Source of the DNA: JASFHF01 sp050123335
GTDB taxonomy: Bacteria > Pseudomonadota > Gammaproteobacteria > UBA12402
DNA length: 48,746 nt
Direction: 5' to 3'
Assembly (NCBI GenBank): GCA_050123335.1
Contig: JASFHH010000010.1
Span: 1-48,746, forward strand
Of this stretch, positions 7,189 through 16,377 are shown piece after piece. Each line of letters starts with the position of its first letter. The stretch's first letter is position 1. A program made the translations under genes and the position numbers. Under the pieces are notes generated by a model. It saw only the letters and a program-made list of their open reading frames with translations, was not told the DNA's origin and made no database searches.

Positions 7189-7812
7189 ATGAGTGACTAT
7201 GTGACCGAAGAGCAGCAGATTGAGGCTTTAAAGGAATGGTGGAAAGAATATGGATTATCTATCATTGTCGGGCTGGTATTGGCGATTATTGTTATTTTTG
7301 GTTGGCGTTTTTATCAAAGATATAAAACCAATATTGCTGAGAGAGCTTCAATTGTCTATGCGAGAATGACAGTTGATGTGTTGAATAGTCAATGGCAAGA
7401 TGCAATTACACAAGCTAAGTTATTGCGTAAAAACTTTGCAAGAACTCCGTATGCTAAAATAGCAGCTTTAACTTTAGCTAAGCACGCAGTTTCACAAAAT
7501 AACTTTGATGATGCGGTTGCTCAGTTAAATTGGGCGGTGAAACATGCAAGCAGTGATGTATTGCTACAGCTGGCTCGTTTGCGTTTAGCTCGTGTTTACA
7601 TTACGCAGAATAAAATTAAGGAAGCGTTGGCTCTGTTGCAGCGAATGAAAAATAGTTCGCTTGCTGGATTGGCTGCGGAAGTGCAGGGAGATGCATATGT
7701 TAAACTTGGTAATATTGATAAAGCACGTGAAATGTACCAATTAGCATTGAAAGAAATTTCAGAGCCTGATCAAAGTCGACCTGTATTACAAATGAAATTG
7801 GATAATTTGTAG
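7189..7812 (+). CDS. yfgM: YfgM-like membrane-anchored TPR protein
   Basis: The 207 residues start with a short cytoplasmic segment (VTEEQQIEALKEWWKEYG), one membrane helix at about 22-39, and then helical hairpins of TPR type in the periplasm. This is the YfgM pattern; YfgM works with the SecYEG/PpiD translocon as a periplasmic chaperone partner. Position between hisS and bamB is conserved in gammaproteobacteria. GGGAG stands before the ATG, and a TATAAT at 7148-7153 may be a -10 box with no convincing -35. bamB follows after an inverted repeat. Confidence 0.9.
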   Translation: MSDYVTEEQQIEALKEWWKEYGLSIIVGLVLAIIVIFGWRFYQRYKTNIAERASIVYARMTVDVLNSQWQDAITQAKLLRKNFARTPYAKIAALTLAKHAVSQNNFDDAVAQLNWAVKHASSDVLLQLARLRLARVYITQNKIKEALALLQRMKNSSLAGLAAEVQGDAYVKLGNIDKAREMYQLALKEISEPDQSRPVLQMKLDNL

Positions 7813-7894
7813 GTGTCAGACACCTGCGGTGTCGGCCTATATACAAATGATAATGATAACGATGTTAAGTTAGATACCGCAGGTATCTGACACC
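7812..7894. repeat. Inverted repeat between yfgM and bamB
   Basis: The 22-base arm at 7812-7833 recurs in reverse complement at 7873-7894 with two mismatches. Each arm is itself partly palindromic (GGTGTC-A-GACACC). The loop between them contains GATAATGATAAC, which resembles half a Fur box but is judged too weak to call. The repeat begins at the yfgM stop and ends just before the bamB ribosome site. Confidence 0.75.
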
Positions 7895-7908
7895 ATGGAG
7901 AAAAATAA

Positions 7909-9060
7909 ATGAAGCGTTTTGGTTTGATCATATGTTTAATTACGGTTTGTTTTGCTTTAAGTGGGTGTGATACTTTTACGACTAAAGATAATACCTTACC
8001 GCCAGCAGAATTAACCAAGATAACACCAAAAATAAAAGTAGCACAGTTATGGTCTACAAATGTAGGTGATGGGGCGAGTAAATATTATTTGCGTATGGCG
8101 CCGACCTACGCCAATGGTTTGATTTATACTGCAAGTTATAGTGGAAGAATTTGTGCGGTTAATATAAATACTGGAAACATAGTATGGCAAACAAATGCCA
8201 ACGCACGTTTGACTAGTGGAGTTAGCGTGAATGCTGGTAGATTGTTTGCGGCAACTGAACAAGGCCAAGTGTTAGCTATATCATTAGCTAATGGTCAACG
8301 TTTATGGTCAACACAAGTTGGCAGTACTATTTTAGCGGCACCAAAAGCTTATAATGGAATTGTATTAGCAAAGAGTATTGATGGTTCTTTAACAGCGTTG
8401 TCAGAAAGAAACGGTCGTTTAATTTGGCGTTTTCGTCAAACTGTACCATCTTTAATTTTACATGCATCGAGTCAACCACAATTCGCTAATGGTTTGGTTG
8501 TTGCTGGGTTTGCTAACGGTGAAGTTGTCGCAATTAACTCATGGAGTGGTAGAGTTGCGTGGTTGCAGAGAATAGCGCAGCCAATGGGATTAACTGATAT
8601 TGAAAATATGGTAGATATTGATGTTAATCCGGTTATATCGCAAGGCTTAGTATATGTTGCTACTTATCAAGGTTATGTGGCGGCGTTAGATTTAAAAACT
8701 GGTCATGTAATTTGGCGACACAAAATTTCTGCTTATACTGGTATTACATCTGATTATAATAATCTTTATCTTACTGATGCAAAAAGTTATGTTTGGGCGT
8801 TTAGTAAAGATTCCGGGGCTTCATTATGGCGACAGACTGCGTTGCAAGGGCGTAATCTTACTGGTCCAGCTATGTTAGGACGTTATTTAGTTATAGCAGA
8901 TGGGTATGGATATTTACATTGGCTGTCTAGAAACGATGGGTCTATAGTTGCGCGCAATGGTTTGCGCGGTATGGGAGTATTAACGCCGCCGCTAGTTGTT
9001 GGTAACACAGTAGTTGTGTATACCCAGCATGGTTATTTGATGGCGTTTAGGAAGATGTAG
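7909..9060 (+). CDS. bamB: Outer-membrane assembly lipoprotein BamB
   Basis: A lipoprotein signal peptide ends in LSGC with the acylated Cys at residue 20. The remainder, to residue 383, is built of PQQ-type beta-propeller blades (repeated G-x-hydrophobic-W: GNIVWQT, GQRLWST, GRLIWRF, GRVAWLQ, GHVIWRH, GASLWRQ). BamB is the propeller partner of BamA. The residue after the Cys is Asp21; in E. coli an Asp at +2 tends to keep lipoproteins in the inner membrane, so this is odd for BamB. der starts three bases after the stop, implying cotranscription. Confidence 0.94.
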   Translation: MKRFGLIICLITVCFALSGCDTFTTKDNTLPPAELTKITPKIKVAQLWSTNVGDGASKYYLRMAPTYANGLIYTASYSGRICAVNINTGNIVWQTNANARLTSGVSVNAGRLFAATEQGQVLAISLANGQRLWSTQVGSTILAAPKAYNGIVLAKSIDGSLTALSERNGRLIWRFRQTVPSLILHASSQPQFANGLVVAGFANGEVVAINSWSGRVAWLQRIAQPMGLTDIENMVDIDVNPVISQGLVYVATYQGYVAALDLKTGHVIWRHKISAYTGITSDYNNLYLTDAKSYVWAFSKDSGASLWRQTALQGRNLTGPAMLGRYLVIADGYGYLHWLSRNDGSIVARNGLRGMGVLTPPLVVGNTVVVYTQHGYLMAFRKM

Positions 9061-9062
9061 GC

Positions 9063-10376
9063 ATGTCGCATACACATCCAGTTATTGCAATTGTTGGGCG
9101 GCCTAATGTTGGTAAATCAACTTTGTTTAATTGCATCACTAAAACTCGTGATGCAATTGTAGCTGATCAGCCAGGGCTTACTCGTGATCGTCAATATGGT
9201 TATGGTTCGTTTGCAAATCACACATTTATTGTAGTAGATACTGGTGGTATCGGTGCAGAAGAAGATACGATTGATAATTTGATGGCGCGTCAATCGTGGC
9301 AGGCGATTGATGAATCAGATGTAATTATATTTTTAGTGAATGCGCGGGAGGGATTAACTGCGGCTGATCAATTTGTTGCTGAAAAATTGCGGGTTTTAAA
9401 TAAACCGATTTTTTTAGTAATGAATAAAGTGGATGGTTTGGATCCGCATATGGTTGCATCCGATTTTCACGCTTTGGGTTTGGGAGAACCGATTGCGATT
9501 GCAGCAGCACATCGTAGAGGTATTAATAATTTATTAGAAAAGCTATTGGCTGATTTTGCTCCCGTTGAAGAAAAAATAGTTGAGCAACCTGGAATAAAAA
9601 TTGCAATTGTCGGAAAACCGAATGTAGGAAAATCAACTTTAGTAAACCGTATGTTGGGTGAAGAGCGGGTGGTGGTATATGATGAACCTGGTACTACCAG
9701 GGATAGTGTTTTTATTCACTTGGAACGTCGTGGTAAGCATTATGTGCTGATTGATACAGCAGGAGTTAGGCGTCGTGCCAAAATTACGGATGTAATTGAA
9801 AAATTTTCTGTAATTAAAACTATGCAGGCGATTGATGAATGTAATGTGGTAATTATGTTAATTGATGCGCGTGAAAATATTGCCGAACAAGATTTAAAGT
9901 TATTAGGCCACATTATTGATAGCGGTAAAGCATTAGTAATTGCAGTAAATAAATGGGATGGTTTGGAAACAGAAGAAAAAGAATGGATAAAAAAAGAATT
10001 GCAGCGTCGTTTGATTTTTGTTGATTATGCTGCGTGGCATTTTATTTCTGCGTTGCATGGTTCTGGTGTTGGCGATTTGTTTGTGTCGGTGGAAAAAGCT
10101 TATGCTTCTGCAATGAAGTCTTTGCCGACAGCTAAGATTACTAAAATTCTAGAACAAATTGTTGCAACGCATCCGCCGCCTTTAGTTAAAGGTAAAAAAA
10201 TCAAATTACGTTATGCGCATATTGGTGGACATAATCCACCGATTATTGTAATTCATGGCAAACAGGTTGAGCTTTTACCCGGCTCGTATAAGCGTTATTT
10301 GGAAAATGCTTTTCGTAAAAGTTTGCGATTAATTGGTACCCCAATCAAAATTGAATTGCGTGAAAGCGCAAAATAA
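9063..10376 (+). CDS. der: Ribosome biogenesis GTPase Der (EngA)
   Basis: Two tandem GTPase domains are complete: GRPNVGKST (12-20) with DTGG (59-62) and NKVD (121-124), then GKPNVGKST (184-192) with DTAG and NKWD. A C-terminal KH-like domain (PPPLVKGKKIKLRYAHIGGHNPP) follows. The length, 437 residues, is normal. Der assists maturation of the 50S ribosomal subunit. It ends the rodZ-hisS-yfgM-bamB-der block; gene order and motifs leave little doubt. Confidence 0.97.
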   Translation: MSHTHPVIAIVGRPNVGKSTLFNCITKTRDAIVADQPGLTRDRQYGYGSFANHTFIVVDTGGIGAEEDTIDNLMARQSWQAIDESDVIIFLVNAREGLTAADQFVAEKLRVLNKPIFLVMNKVDGLDPHMVASDFHALGLGEPIAIAAAHRRGINNLLEKLLADFAPVEEKIVEQPGIKIAIVGKPNVGKSTLVNRMLGEERVVVYDEPGTTRDSVFIHLERRGKHYVLIDTAGVRRRAKITDVIEKFSVIKTMQAIDECNVVIMLIDARENIAEQDLKLLGHIIDSGKALVIAVNKWDGLETEEKEWIKKELQRRLIFVDYAAWHFISALHGSGVGDLFVSVEKAYASAMKSLPTAKITKILEQIVATHPPPLVKGKKIKLRYAHIGGHNPPIIVIHGKQVELLPGSYKRYLENAFRKSLRLIGTPIKIELRESAK

Positions 10377-10415
10377 GTTGTTAATTATAAAAACAATAAA
10401 CCATAAAATGAGAAA

Positions 10416-12113
10416 ATGATAATGTTTAAAAAAATCAAAAAGAACCCAATATTACTACATATCCCAATAGAAATTATTGCAGATATAATAAGTTATTTGC
10501 TTGATTTCAACAACATCCATTTGCTATCTGGAAACAAGCTTTTCATTCCAAAAGAAGTTACAGTTCATTCATGGTTTTTAGCTGGATTTTTTGAATTTAT
10601 GCGACGAGGGTTCCTCGATGACGAAGCTCAGATAAAAAAATTGATGGCAAAATATAGTAATGAAACAACTAGAACTTATAGTACTATGCCTTATTTTATG
10701 GGACAAATAATAAAGAACAAAACAACCCCTATCTCTTATGATTTAGCGAATCTTAGCGAAAAACCTAAGAAAGAACCTGATATTAAATTAGAACTTATAA
10801 GTCTTCAGAGAGCATTATTTACAGTCATTAAATATTTGTCTGAAACTATTAGAGAGAAATCTATTGGCGAAATAAACAAGATTGTATTGCTCGCCGAATT
10901 TATGTTCGCCGTACGAAAGTTATTTCAGAATAAATATGTTGTTAACCTTGAAACGGCAGCACAATTGAGAAATGAAAAAACATTAGAATTTGCTCAGTAT
11001 ATTACCTTCGATTTAACCCTGCTAGGCGAATATTCTACAACAAATAATGTGCAAGAAAAATTTAAAAACATACATGATATAATTAATTCATTTGGAAAAA
11101 ATAAAAATTATCAATCTTTGAAACTGAAATTCAATTTTCCTTCTAAAGATTATAAAGAATTAAAAAAAATTGAGAAAAAATTATCGGAATGGGTACAGGC
11201 AATAAACAAATTACATTCACTCGAAATAGATGCGCCTTGGGAAAAACAAGTATTTATATCAAAGATAATCTCTAAATGTAAGAATCTAACACAATTGAAA
11301 TTAACCTTACGGCAACACTGTGATGATAAAAATATACCATTTTGTGATGAAGAACTTTATCAGATGATACTTTGTCTACCCAAGCTTTCTGATATAAGTT
11401 TGTTTACAATTCATAAGAATGCTAAAAAAACAGCAAATACAGATGGAATAAAAAAATTTTTAACGCTTGCAAGTAAGAAACAAAACATCCCTTGTCGACA
11501 CTTATCAATAAATGCTATTGATAGTGACTTAAAATATTGGAAAGAGAAAAACATAAAGCGAGCGTTTAAGTGGCTAAAATTCCTATTTCTTGAAGTACCA
11601 TGTCCTTCATGTAATGGTTTCAAGAAAATATCACAAGTTCTATCATCTCATTTGTCTATCTTTAAAGCATATGAAAATTTGCAGTCCTTAAAAATTCGCT
11701 ATAAATCTGCACAACTAAAGAATAAAGAAATAGAGGATGAAAATGTAACTAGTAAACTTAAAGAAATTGCAAAAATTGTAAATATAGCAACATCTGATAT
11801 GACTAAATTATGTGTTTTAAATATATTTTTCTGCTTACGCATCCAATATTACCTCGACCCAGATTCTATTTTCATGAACTATGCTAGGAATAACATAATT
11901 GTGCATGGTGACTTTATAAACAACAAACAGTTGCAAAGGGAATATTCAGTCCAACTTTTAACTGGAGGATCACTTTCTAATTCCATAAAAATTAAATTAT
12001 GTAAAGTGCACCACCTTCAAAAGACACATGGTTTTTTTTCGAGTAAACAACCAACAAAAACAAACACTTCACTGCAACCAGGTTTAAATTTGAACAGAGG
12101 TAAGCGTCAATGA
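10416..12113 (+). CDS. F-box-like protein with degenerate leucine-rich repeats, putative effector
   Basis: Residues about 14-43 read LHIPIEIIADIISYLLDFNNIHLL, matching the F-box pattern (hydrophobic-P-x-E-I-I-x-x-I-x-x-Y-L). From about residue 225 on, segments such as YQSLKLKF, LTQLKLTL, LSDISLF, FKWLKFLFL and LQSLKIRY resemble irregular leucine-rich repeats. F-box plus LRR is the layout of eukaryotic SCF ubiquitin-ligase adaptors and of several Legionella Dot/Icm effectors (LegU1 and AnkB carry F-boxes). No signal peptide or membrane helix is seen. The gene is AT- and Lys/Asn-rich relative to der. Its stop overlaps the next start by four bases. The F-box call is by eye; secretion is inference. 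Confidence 0.6.
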   Translation: MIMFKKIKKNPILLHIPIEIIADIISYLLDFNNIHLLSGNKLFIPKEVTVHSWFLAGFFEFMRRGFLDDEAQIKKLMAKYSNETTRTYSTMPYFMGQIIKNKTTPISYDLANLSEKPKKEPDIKLELISLQRALFTVIKYLSETIREKSIGEINKIVLLAEFMFAVRKLFQNKYVVNLETAAQLRNEKTLEFAQYITFDLTLLGEYSTTNNVQEKFKNIHDIINSFGKNKNYQSLKLKFNFPSKDYKELKKIEKKLSEWVQAINKLHSLEIDAPWEKQVFISKIISKCKNLTQLKLTLRQHCDDKNIPFCDEELYQMILCLPKLSDISLFTIHKNAKKTANTDGIKKFLTLASKKQNIPCRHLSINAIDSDLKYWKEKNIKRAFKWLKFLFLEVPCPSCNGFKKISQVLSSHLSIFKAYENLQSLKIRYKSAQLKNKEIEDENVTSKLKEIAKIVNIATSDMTKLCVLNIFFCLRIQYYLDPDSIFMNYARNNIIVHGDFINNKQLQREYSVQLLTGGSLSNSIKIKLCKVHHLQKTHGFFSSKQPTKTNTSLQPGLNLNRGKRQ

Positions 12114-13054
12114 AAAAAATTATTTTTGCATTATTATTTAGTTTGGTTGCAACAAATGTTTTTGCCTGTACAGCACTTTATATGTCAAAACCTAAATTAC
12201 ATATTTTTGCACGAACATTTGATTGGACTAATGGTGATGGTTATTTTGCCATCAGACAAAAAGGAATTGGAGGATTAGCGCGTTGGATTTTGCGTGACCA
12301 ACAACCCGCATATTGGAAATCGAAATATAGCAGCGCAGTTTTTGAATATCGTATGTTACAAGGCAAAGACGTTTTAACTGCCGGCGGGATGAATAGTCAA
12401 GGTTTAGTTGCTGCAGCACTTTATTGTGGTGATATGGAATATGAAAAGCCTAGCGATAAACCAAACGTTTCAACTTTAGAGTTTGCGCAATATATTTTGG
12501 ATAAATATAAAAGCGTTAAAGATTTTTTAGAGCATTTTGATGATATTCGTGTTGCACCATATGATAATTATATGCTGCATTATATTATTTGTGACCCGAC
12601 TGGTAATGCGGCAATTATTGAATTTGTGCATCACAAGATGGTTATTTATACTGGAAAATCATTAACACTAAGTGTGCTGGGCAATAATTCTTATACGGAA
12701 TCACTGGAATTTGTTAAAAATTATAAAGGCTTTGGCGGTCACAAACCCATGCCTCGTGGTTTTGGTCCTTTAAGTCGATTTTTATATGCTGCATATTATG
12801 GAAGACAATATGCAAAACTAACATCACGCGAACAAATTATACAATCATTATTTCACGCTTTTGATAATAAAAGTGTACGTCAAGCGAATAAAACACCTTG
12901 GCCAACATTGTGGTCTGCAGTTTATGATTTAGATCATAAGATTATTTATTATCAAAAACGGTCGGATTTAAAAATTATCAAGGCCGACTTAAATAAAATC
13001 AATCTTGATGAATATCACAATTCGGTTTATTTAGGTCGATTAACCGAAGGTTAA
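12110..13054 (+). CDS. Secreted linear amide C-N hydrolase (choloylglycine hydrolase family, Ntn)
   Basis: A signal peptide (residues 1-19, ending VFA) is followed directly by Cys20, which would become the N-terminal nucleophile after cleavage. Other family positions are in place: Arg35 and Asp38 in ARTFDW, Asn95 in GGMNSQGL, Asn192/193 in LGNNSYTE and Arg223 in LSRF, paralleling Cys2, Arg18, Asp21, Asn82, Asn175 and Arg228 of bile-salt hydrolase. The family cleaves amide bonds of bile salts, penicillins, N-acyl lactones or acyl-amino acids; the substrate cannot be read from sequence. The context VFAC could also be mistaken for a lipobox. ATGA overlap with the F-box gene suggests translational coupling. 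The convergent gatB end follows, without a clear terminator between. Confidence 0.88.
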   Translation: MKKIIFALLFSLVATNVFACTALYMSKPKLHIFARTFDWTNGDGYFAIRQKGIGGLARWILRDQQPAYWKSKYSSAVFEYRMLQGKDVLTAGGMNSQGLVAAALYCGDMEYEKPSDKPNVSTLEFAQYILDKYKSVKDFLEHFDDIRVAPYDNYMLHYIICDPTGNAAIIEFVHHKMVIYTGKSLTLSVLGNNSYTESLEFVKNYKGFGGHKPMPRGFGPLSRFLYAAYYGRQYAKLTSREQIIQSLFHAFDNKSVRQANKTPWPTLWSAVYDLDHKIIYYQKRSDLKIIKADLNKINLDEYHNSVYLGRLTEG

Positions 13055-13099
13055 TTTGCATCAATTTTATAACTTACGTTAGAATAATGTAATATCACA

Positions 13100-14536
13100 C
13101 TAGGTTAATTTTTTCCGTAAAATTTCGTTTACTTGCTGAGGGTTGGCTTTGCCGCGTGATAGCTGCATAACTTGACCAATGAAAAAGCCAAATAATTTGG
13201 TTTTTCCTGCGCGGTAATCTGCTACTTCTTGTGGGTAGGTCGTAATAACTTCATCAATGATTTTTTCAATTGCTGTAGGATCAGTAATCTGAATTAAACC
13301 TTTTGCTTCAATGATTTCATCTGCTGATCCTTCGCCGTTCCACATGGCATCAAATACGGATTTAGCGATTTTTCCGGAAATAGTTTTGTCTTTGATGCGT
13401 TTTAATAAGCAGGCCAAATGTTTGGCATTGATGGGGCTGTTAATAATTTCTAAGTTATCACGGTTTAAAGCAGCGGATAATTCACCCATAATCCAATTAG
13501 CAACTAATTTTGGTTTAGCAGTGCTTTCGACCACGGCTTCTTCAAAATAATCTGCCATATCTTTGTCATTTGCCAAAAAGCTTGCGTCAGCAGTATTTAA
13601 TTTATAACTTTCAATAAAACGTTGCATTTTTTGTTGCGGTAATTCAGGTAAGGTTTTTCTAACTTTATCAATCATTTCCGGAGTAATTTTTACTGGTAAT
13701 AAATCCGGATCAGGAAAATAGCGATAATCGTGTGCTTCTTCTTTGGCGCGTAGAGATCGGGTTTCGTTTTTATCTGAATCAAATAAACGGGTTTCTTGTA
13801 TTATACGGCCATCGCCTTCTAGAGTATTAATTTGACGAGTTATTTCATATTCGATGGCTTTTTCGACAAAGCGAAAAGAATTTAAGTTTTTGATTTCAGC
13901 GCGGGTACCAAAAGTTTTTTGCTCAACTGGGCGTACCGAGACATTTACATCACAACGAAATGATCCTTCCTGCATATTACCATCGCAAATTTCAAGTGAA
14001 CGTACTAAAGAATGTAAAGTTTTTAAATATGTTACTGCTTCTTTGGCTGAACGCATATCGGGATCAGAAACTATTTCTAACAAAGGAACTCCAGAACGAT
14101 TTAGATCAATTCCAGTCATGCCATGAAAATCTTCATGTAATGATTTACCGGCGTCTTCTTCTAAATGTGCGCGGGTGATTCCAATGCGTTTAGTTGAACC
14201 GTCATCTAAAGTGATATTAATTCCGCCTGGGCCGATAATTGGATGATGGTGCTGGCTGATTTGATATCCCTTTGGTAAGTCGGGATAAAAATAATTTTTG
14301 CGGGCAAAAACTGAATAGTCAGCGATTTCAGCATCAATGGCTAGGCCGAATTTTAGCGCCATATTTACAGTTTCTTTATTTAATACTGGAAGTACACCAG
14401 GTAAGCCTAAATCAATTGCGCATGCTTGTGTGTTTGGTTCAGCGCCATAGCCGGTTGCAGCGCCCGAAAATATTTTGCTTTGAGTGCGTAATTGAATATG
14501 TACTTCTAAACCAATAACTGATTCCCATTGTGTCAT
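13100..14536 (-). CDS. gatB: Aspartyl/glutamyl-tRNA amidotransferase subunit B
   Basis: Begins MTQWESVIGLEVHIQL, the usual GatB opening, and carries the conserved YFYPDLPKGYQISQ, LNRSGVPLLEIVSDPD and EAHDYRYFPDPDL blocks; a C-terminal YqeY-like tail ends the protein. GatB binds the mischarged tRNA and provides its kinase site. The ATG at 14536 is preferred, with GAGAG upstream; a GTG at 14545 in frame would overlap the gatA stop. It is the last gene of gatC-gatA-gatB. With GltX in the same window, transamidation of Glu-tRNA-Gln and/or Asp-tRNA-Asn is expected. Confidence 0.96.
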   Translation of the reverse strand: MTQWESVIGLEVHIQLRTQSKIFSGAATGYGAEPNTQACAIDLGLPGVLPVLNKETVNMALKFGLAIDAEIADYSVFARKNYFYPDLPKGYQISQHHHPIIGPGGINITLDDGSTKRIGITRAHLEEDAGKSLHEDFHGMTGIDLNRSGVPLLEIVSDPDMRSAKEAVTYLKTLHSLVRSLEICDGNMQEGSFRCDVNVSVRPVEQKTFGTRAEIKNLNSFRFVEKAIEYEITRQINTLEGDGRIIQETRLFDSDKNETRSLRAKEEAHDYRYFPDPDLLPVKITPEMIDKVRKTLPELPQQKMQRFIESYKLNTADASFLANDKDMADYFEEAVVESTAKPKLVANWIMGELSAALNRDNLEIINSPINAKHLACLLKRIKDKTISGKIAKSVFDAMWNGEGSADEIIEAKGLIQITDPTAIEKIIDEVITTYPQEVADYRAGKTKLFGFFIGQVMQLSRGKANPQQVNEILRKKLT

Positions 14537-14541
14537 TTTTA

Positions 14542-15996
14542 TCACTCTCTAAAATCTGGTGGAACTTGTTTATGCCAATCTGTAACTTGTTGGTATTGGT
14601 GTGCTACATTTAATAATGTTGCTTCGCAAGCATAATTTCCAGTTAATTGCATACCAACCGGCAAATCATCAAGCATGCCGGCAGGTAATGACATGCCAGG
14701 CAAACCTGCTAAATTAGTATTTACCGTAAAGATATCGGATAAATACATATTGATGCGGTCTTTCATAGCGTTAAATTTAAATGCAGTGGTTGGGGTTGTA
14801 GGCCCTAAAACCACATCAACTTTTTTAAATGCATTTTGAAAATCATCGCTAATTAAATGGCGAATGCGTTGAGCTTTTACGTAGTAAGCATCGTAATAAC
14901 CAGCAGATAATACATATGTGCCTAGCATAATTCGATGTTTTACTTCATCGCCAAAAGCTTCACTGCGGGACCTTTCGTAAAGATCGAGTAAATCTTTTGG
15001 ATCTTTACACCGATAACCGTAACGTACCCCATCATAACGGGCTAAGTTAGATGAGCATTCAGCTGGTGCAATAATATAATATACAGGTATTGCTAATTCC
15101 GTGTTTGGTAAGCTAATTTCGTGTAAGCTGGCGCCTAATTTTTGTAGTTCATCGGCAGCGCGATGAATTATATCACCAATTTTAGGATCTAGTTTTTCCG
15201 TAAAGTATTCTTTTGGTAAACCGATTTTTAAATTTTTAATTGAGTCATTTAAGTTTGCAGTAAAATCTGGGACAGGTTCATCAATAGAAGTTGAATCTTT
15301 TGGATCAAAGCCTATCATAGCATTTAACATGATGGCAGCGTCTTCTGCAGTTTGTGTCATGGGTCCTGCTTGATCTAAGCTGGAGGCAAAAGCGATCATT
15401 CCAAAGCGTGAAATACGTCCATAGGTTGGTTTAATTCCGGTAACGCCGGTCAAAGCTGCTGGTTGGCGAATGGAGCCGCCAGTATCAGTTCCAGTAGTAG
15501 CTAATGCTAATCTTGCTGCCATAGCAGCAGATGATCCTCCAGATGATCCTCCAGGTACAGTTTCCAGATTCCACGGATTTTTAACTGGGCCATAGTAACT
15601 GTTTTCGTTGGAGGAGCCCATGGCAAACTCATCCATATTGAGTTTTCCCAGTAATACAACGCCATTATCTGCTAATTTTTTGACTACGGTTGCATCATAA
15701 GGTGCAATAAAATTATCTAGCATTTTAGAACCGCAACTAGTTTTGATGCCTTTTGTGCAAAATATATCCTTGTGTGCAATTGGGATGCCAGTTAGTGGTT
15801 TAGATTGATTTTTAGCTAATTGCTCGTCAGCTTTTTTTGCATCAGCTAAAGCACGTTCTTCGGTTATGGTAATAAAGGAATTAAGCAATGAATCATATTT
15901 CTTAATTCTGTTTAAAAAATACTCAGTTAACTCCCGGCTGGAAATTTCTTTTTGCTGTAATAATTTGGATAGTTCTGCAATGGTTTTATTATACAT
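14542..15996 (-). CDS. gatA: Aspartyl/glutamyl-tRNA amidotransferase subunit A
   Basis: This amidase-signature protein of 484 residues releases ammonia from glutamine for the amidotransferase. The Ser-cis-Ser-Lys triad is visible: Lys76 in IAHKD, Ser151 in GGSSGGSS and Ser175 in GGSIRQPA. Start and length match the family. gatC ends ten bases upstream and gatB begins within a few bases of the stop, so the three genes form one operon. Confidence 0.97.
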   Translation of the reverse strand: MYNKTIAELSKLLQQKEISSRELTEYFLNRIKKYDSLLNSFITITEERALADAKKADEQLAKNQSKPLTGIPIAHKDIFCTKGIKTSCGSKMLDNFIAPYDATVVKKLADNGVVLLGKLNMDEFAMGSSNENSYYGPVKNPWNLETVPGGSSGGSSAAMAARLALATTGTDTGGSIRQPAALTGVTGIKPTYGRISRFGMIAFASSLDQAGPMTQTAEDAAIMLNAMIGFDPKDSTSIDEPVPDFTANLNDSIKNLKIGLPKEYFTEKLDPKIGDIIHRAADELQKLGASLHEISLPNTELAIPVYYIIAPAECSSNLARYDGVRYGYRCKDPKDLLDLYERSRSEAFGDEVKHRIMLGTYVLSAGYYDAYYVKAQRIRHLISDDFQNAFKKVDVVLGPTTPTTAFKFNAMKDRINMYLSDIFTVNTNLAGLPGMSLPAGMLDDLPVGMQLTGNYACEATLLNVAHQYQQVTDWHKQVPPDFRE

Positions 15997-16005
15997 ATTG
16001 TCCCT

Positions 16006-16290
16006 TTATTCAATGACTTGTGGGACTAAATAAAGTCCTAGTTCTACACAAGTTGCGATTGTTTGCAACATATCACGTAAATTTGGTTCGGTGACAGTGT
16101 CTTCGCGTAAACGCTGGTAGAGGTTAAGCGGATGAGCCATGGGGGTTATATTTGTAGTATTAATTTCGCTAATTTGTTCGGCCAAATCCAAAATTTTGTT
16201 AATGTCGGTATATTTATCCAGCTCATCTTCGGTTAAGCGTAATCTTGCCATGTGAGCTACTTCAGCAATTTGTGTTCGGCTTAATGTCAT
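16006..16290 (-). CDS. gatC: Aspartyl/glutamyl-tRNA amidotransferase subunit C
   Basis: This 94-residue subunit wraps around and stabilises GatA-GatB. Recognisable GatC phrases are VAHMARLRLTEDEL near the start and PMAHPLNLYQRLREDTVTEPN later. It leads the gatCAB operon, and the 87-base gap before it must hold the promoter unless transcription enters from the hydrolase-like gene upstream; no strong box was found. Confidence 0.94.
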   Translation of the reverse strand: MTLSRTQIAEVAHMARLRLTEDELDKYTDINKILDLAEQISEINTTNITPMAHPLNLYQRLREDTVTEPNLRDMLQTIATCVELGLYLVPQVIE

Positions 16291-16377
16291 ATCTTGTCTC
16301 GTTTTTTTATAGAATGCACAGGTTAGCAGGGATTAGTGATTCAGGCAAGTGTTGTATGTATTGGTATTGATATGTGT

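Noticed and set aside
6953..7192. 79-codon plus-strand open frame between hisS and yfgM
   Set aside because: It lies wholly in the nested inverted repeat and runs into the yfgM start; its codons are dictated by the palindrome.
7847..7865. Possible Fur box (GATAATGATAACGAT) before bamB
   Set aside because: Only about two thirds of the consensus matches and it lies in the loop of an inverted repeat; no iron-related gene is near.
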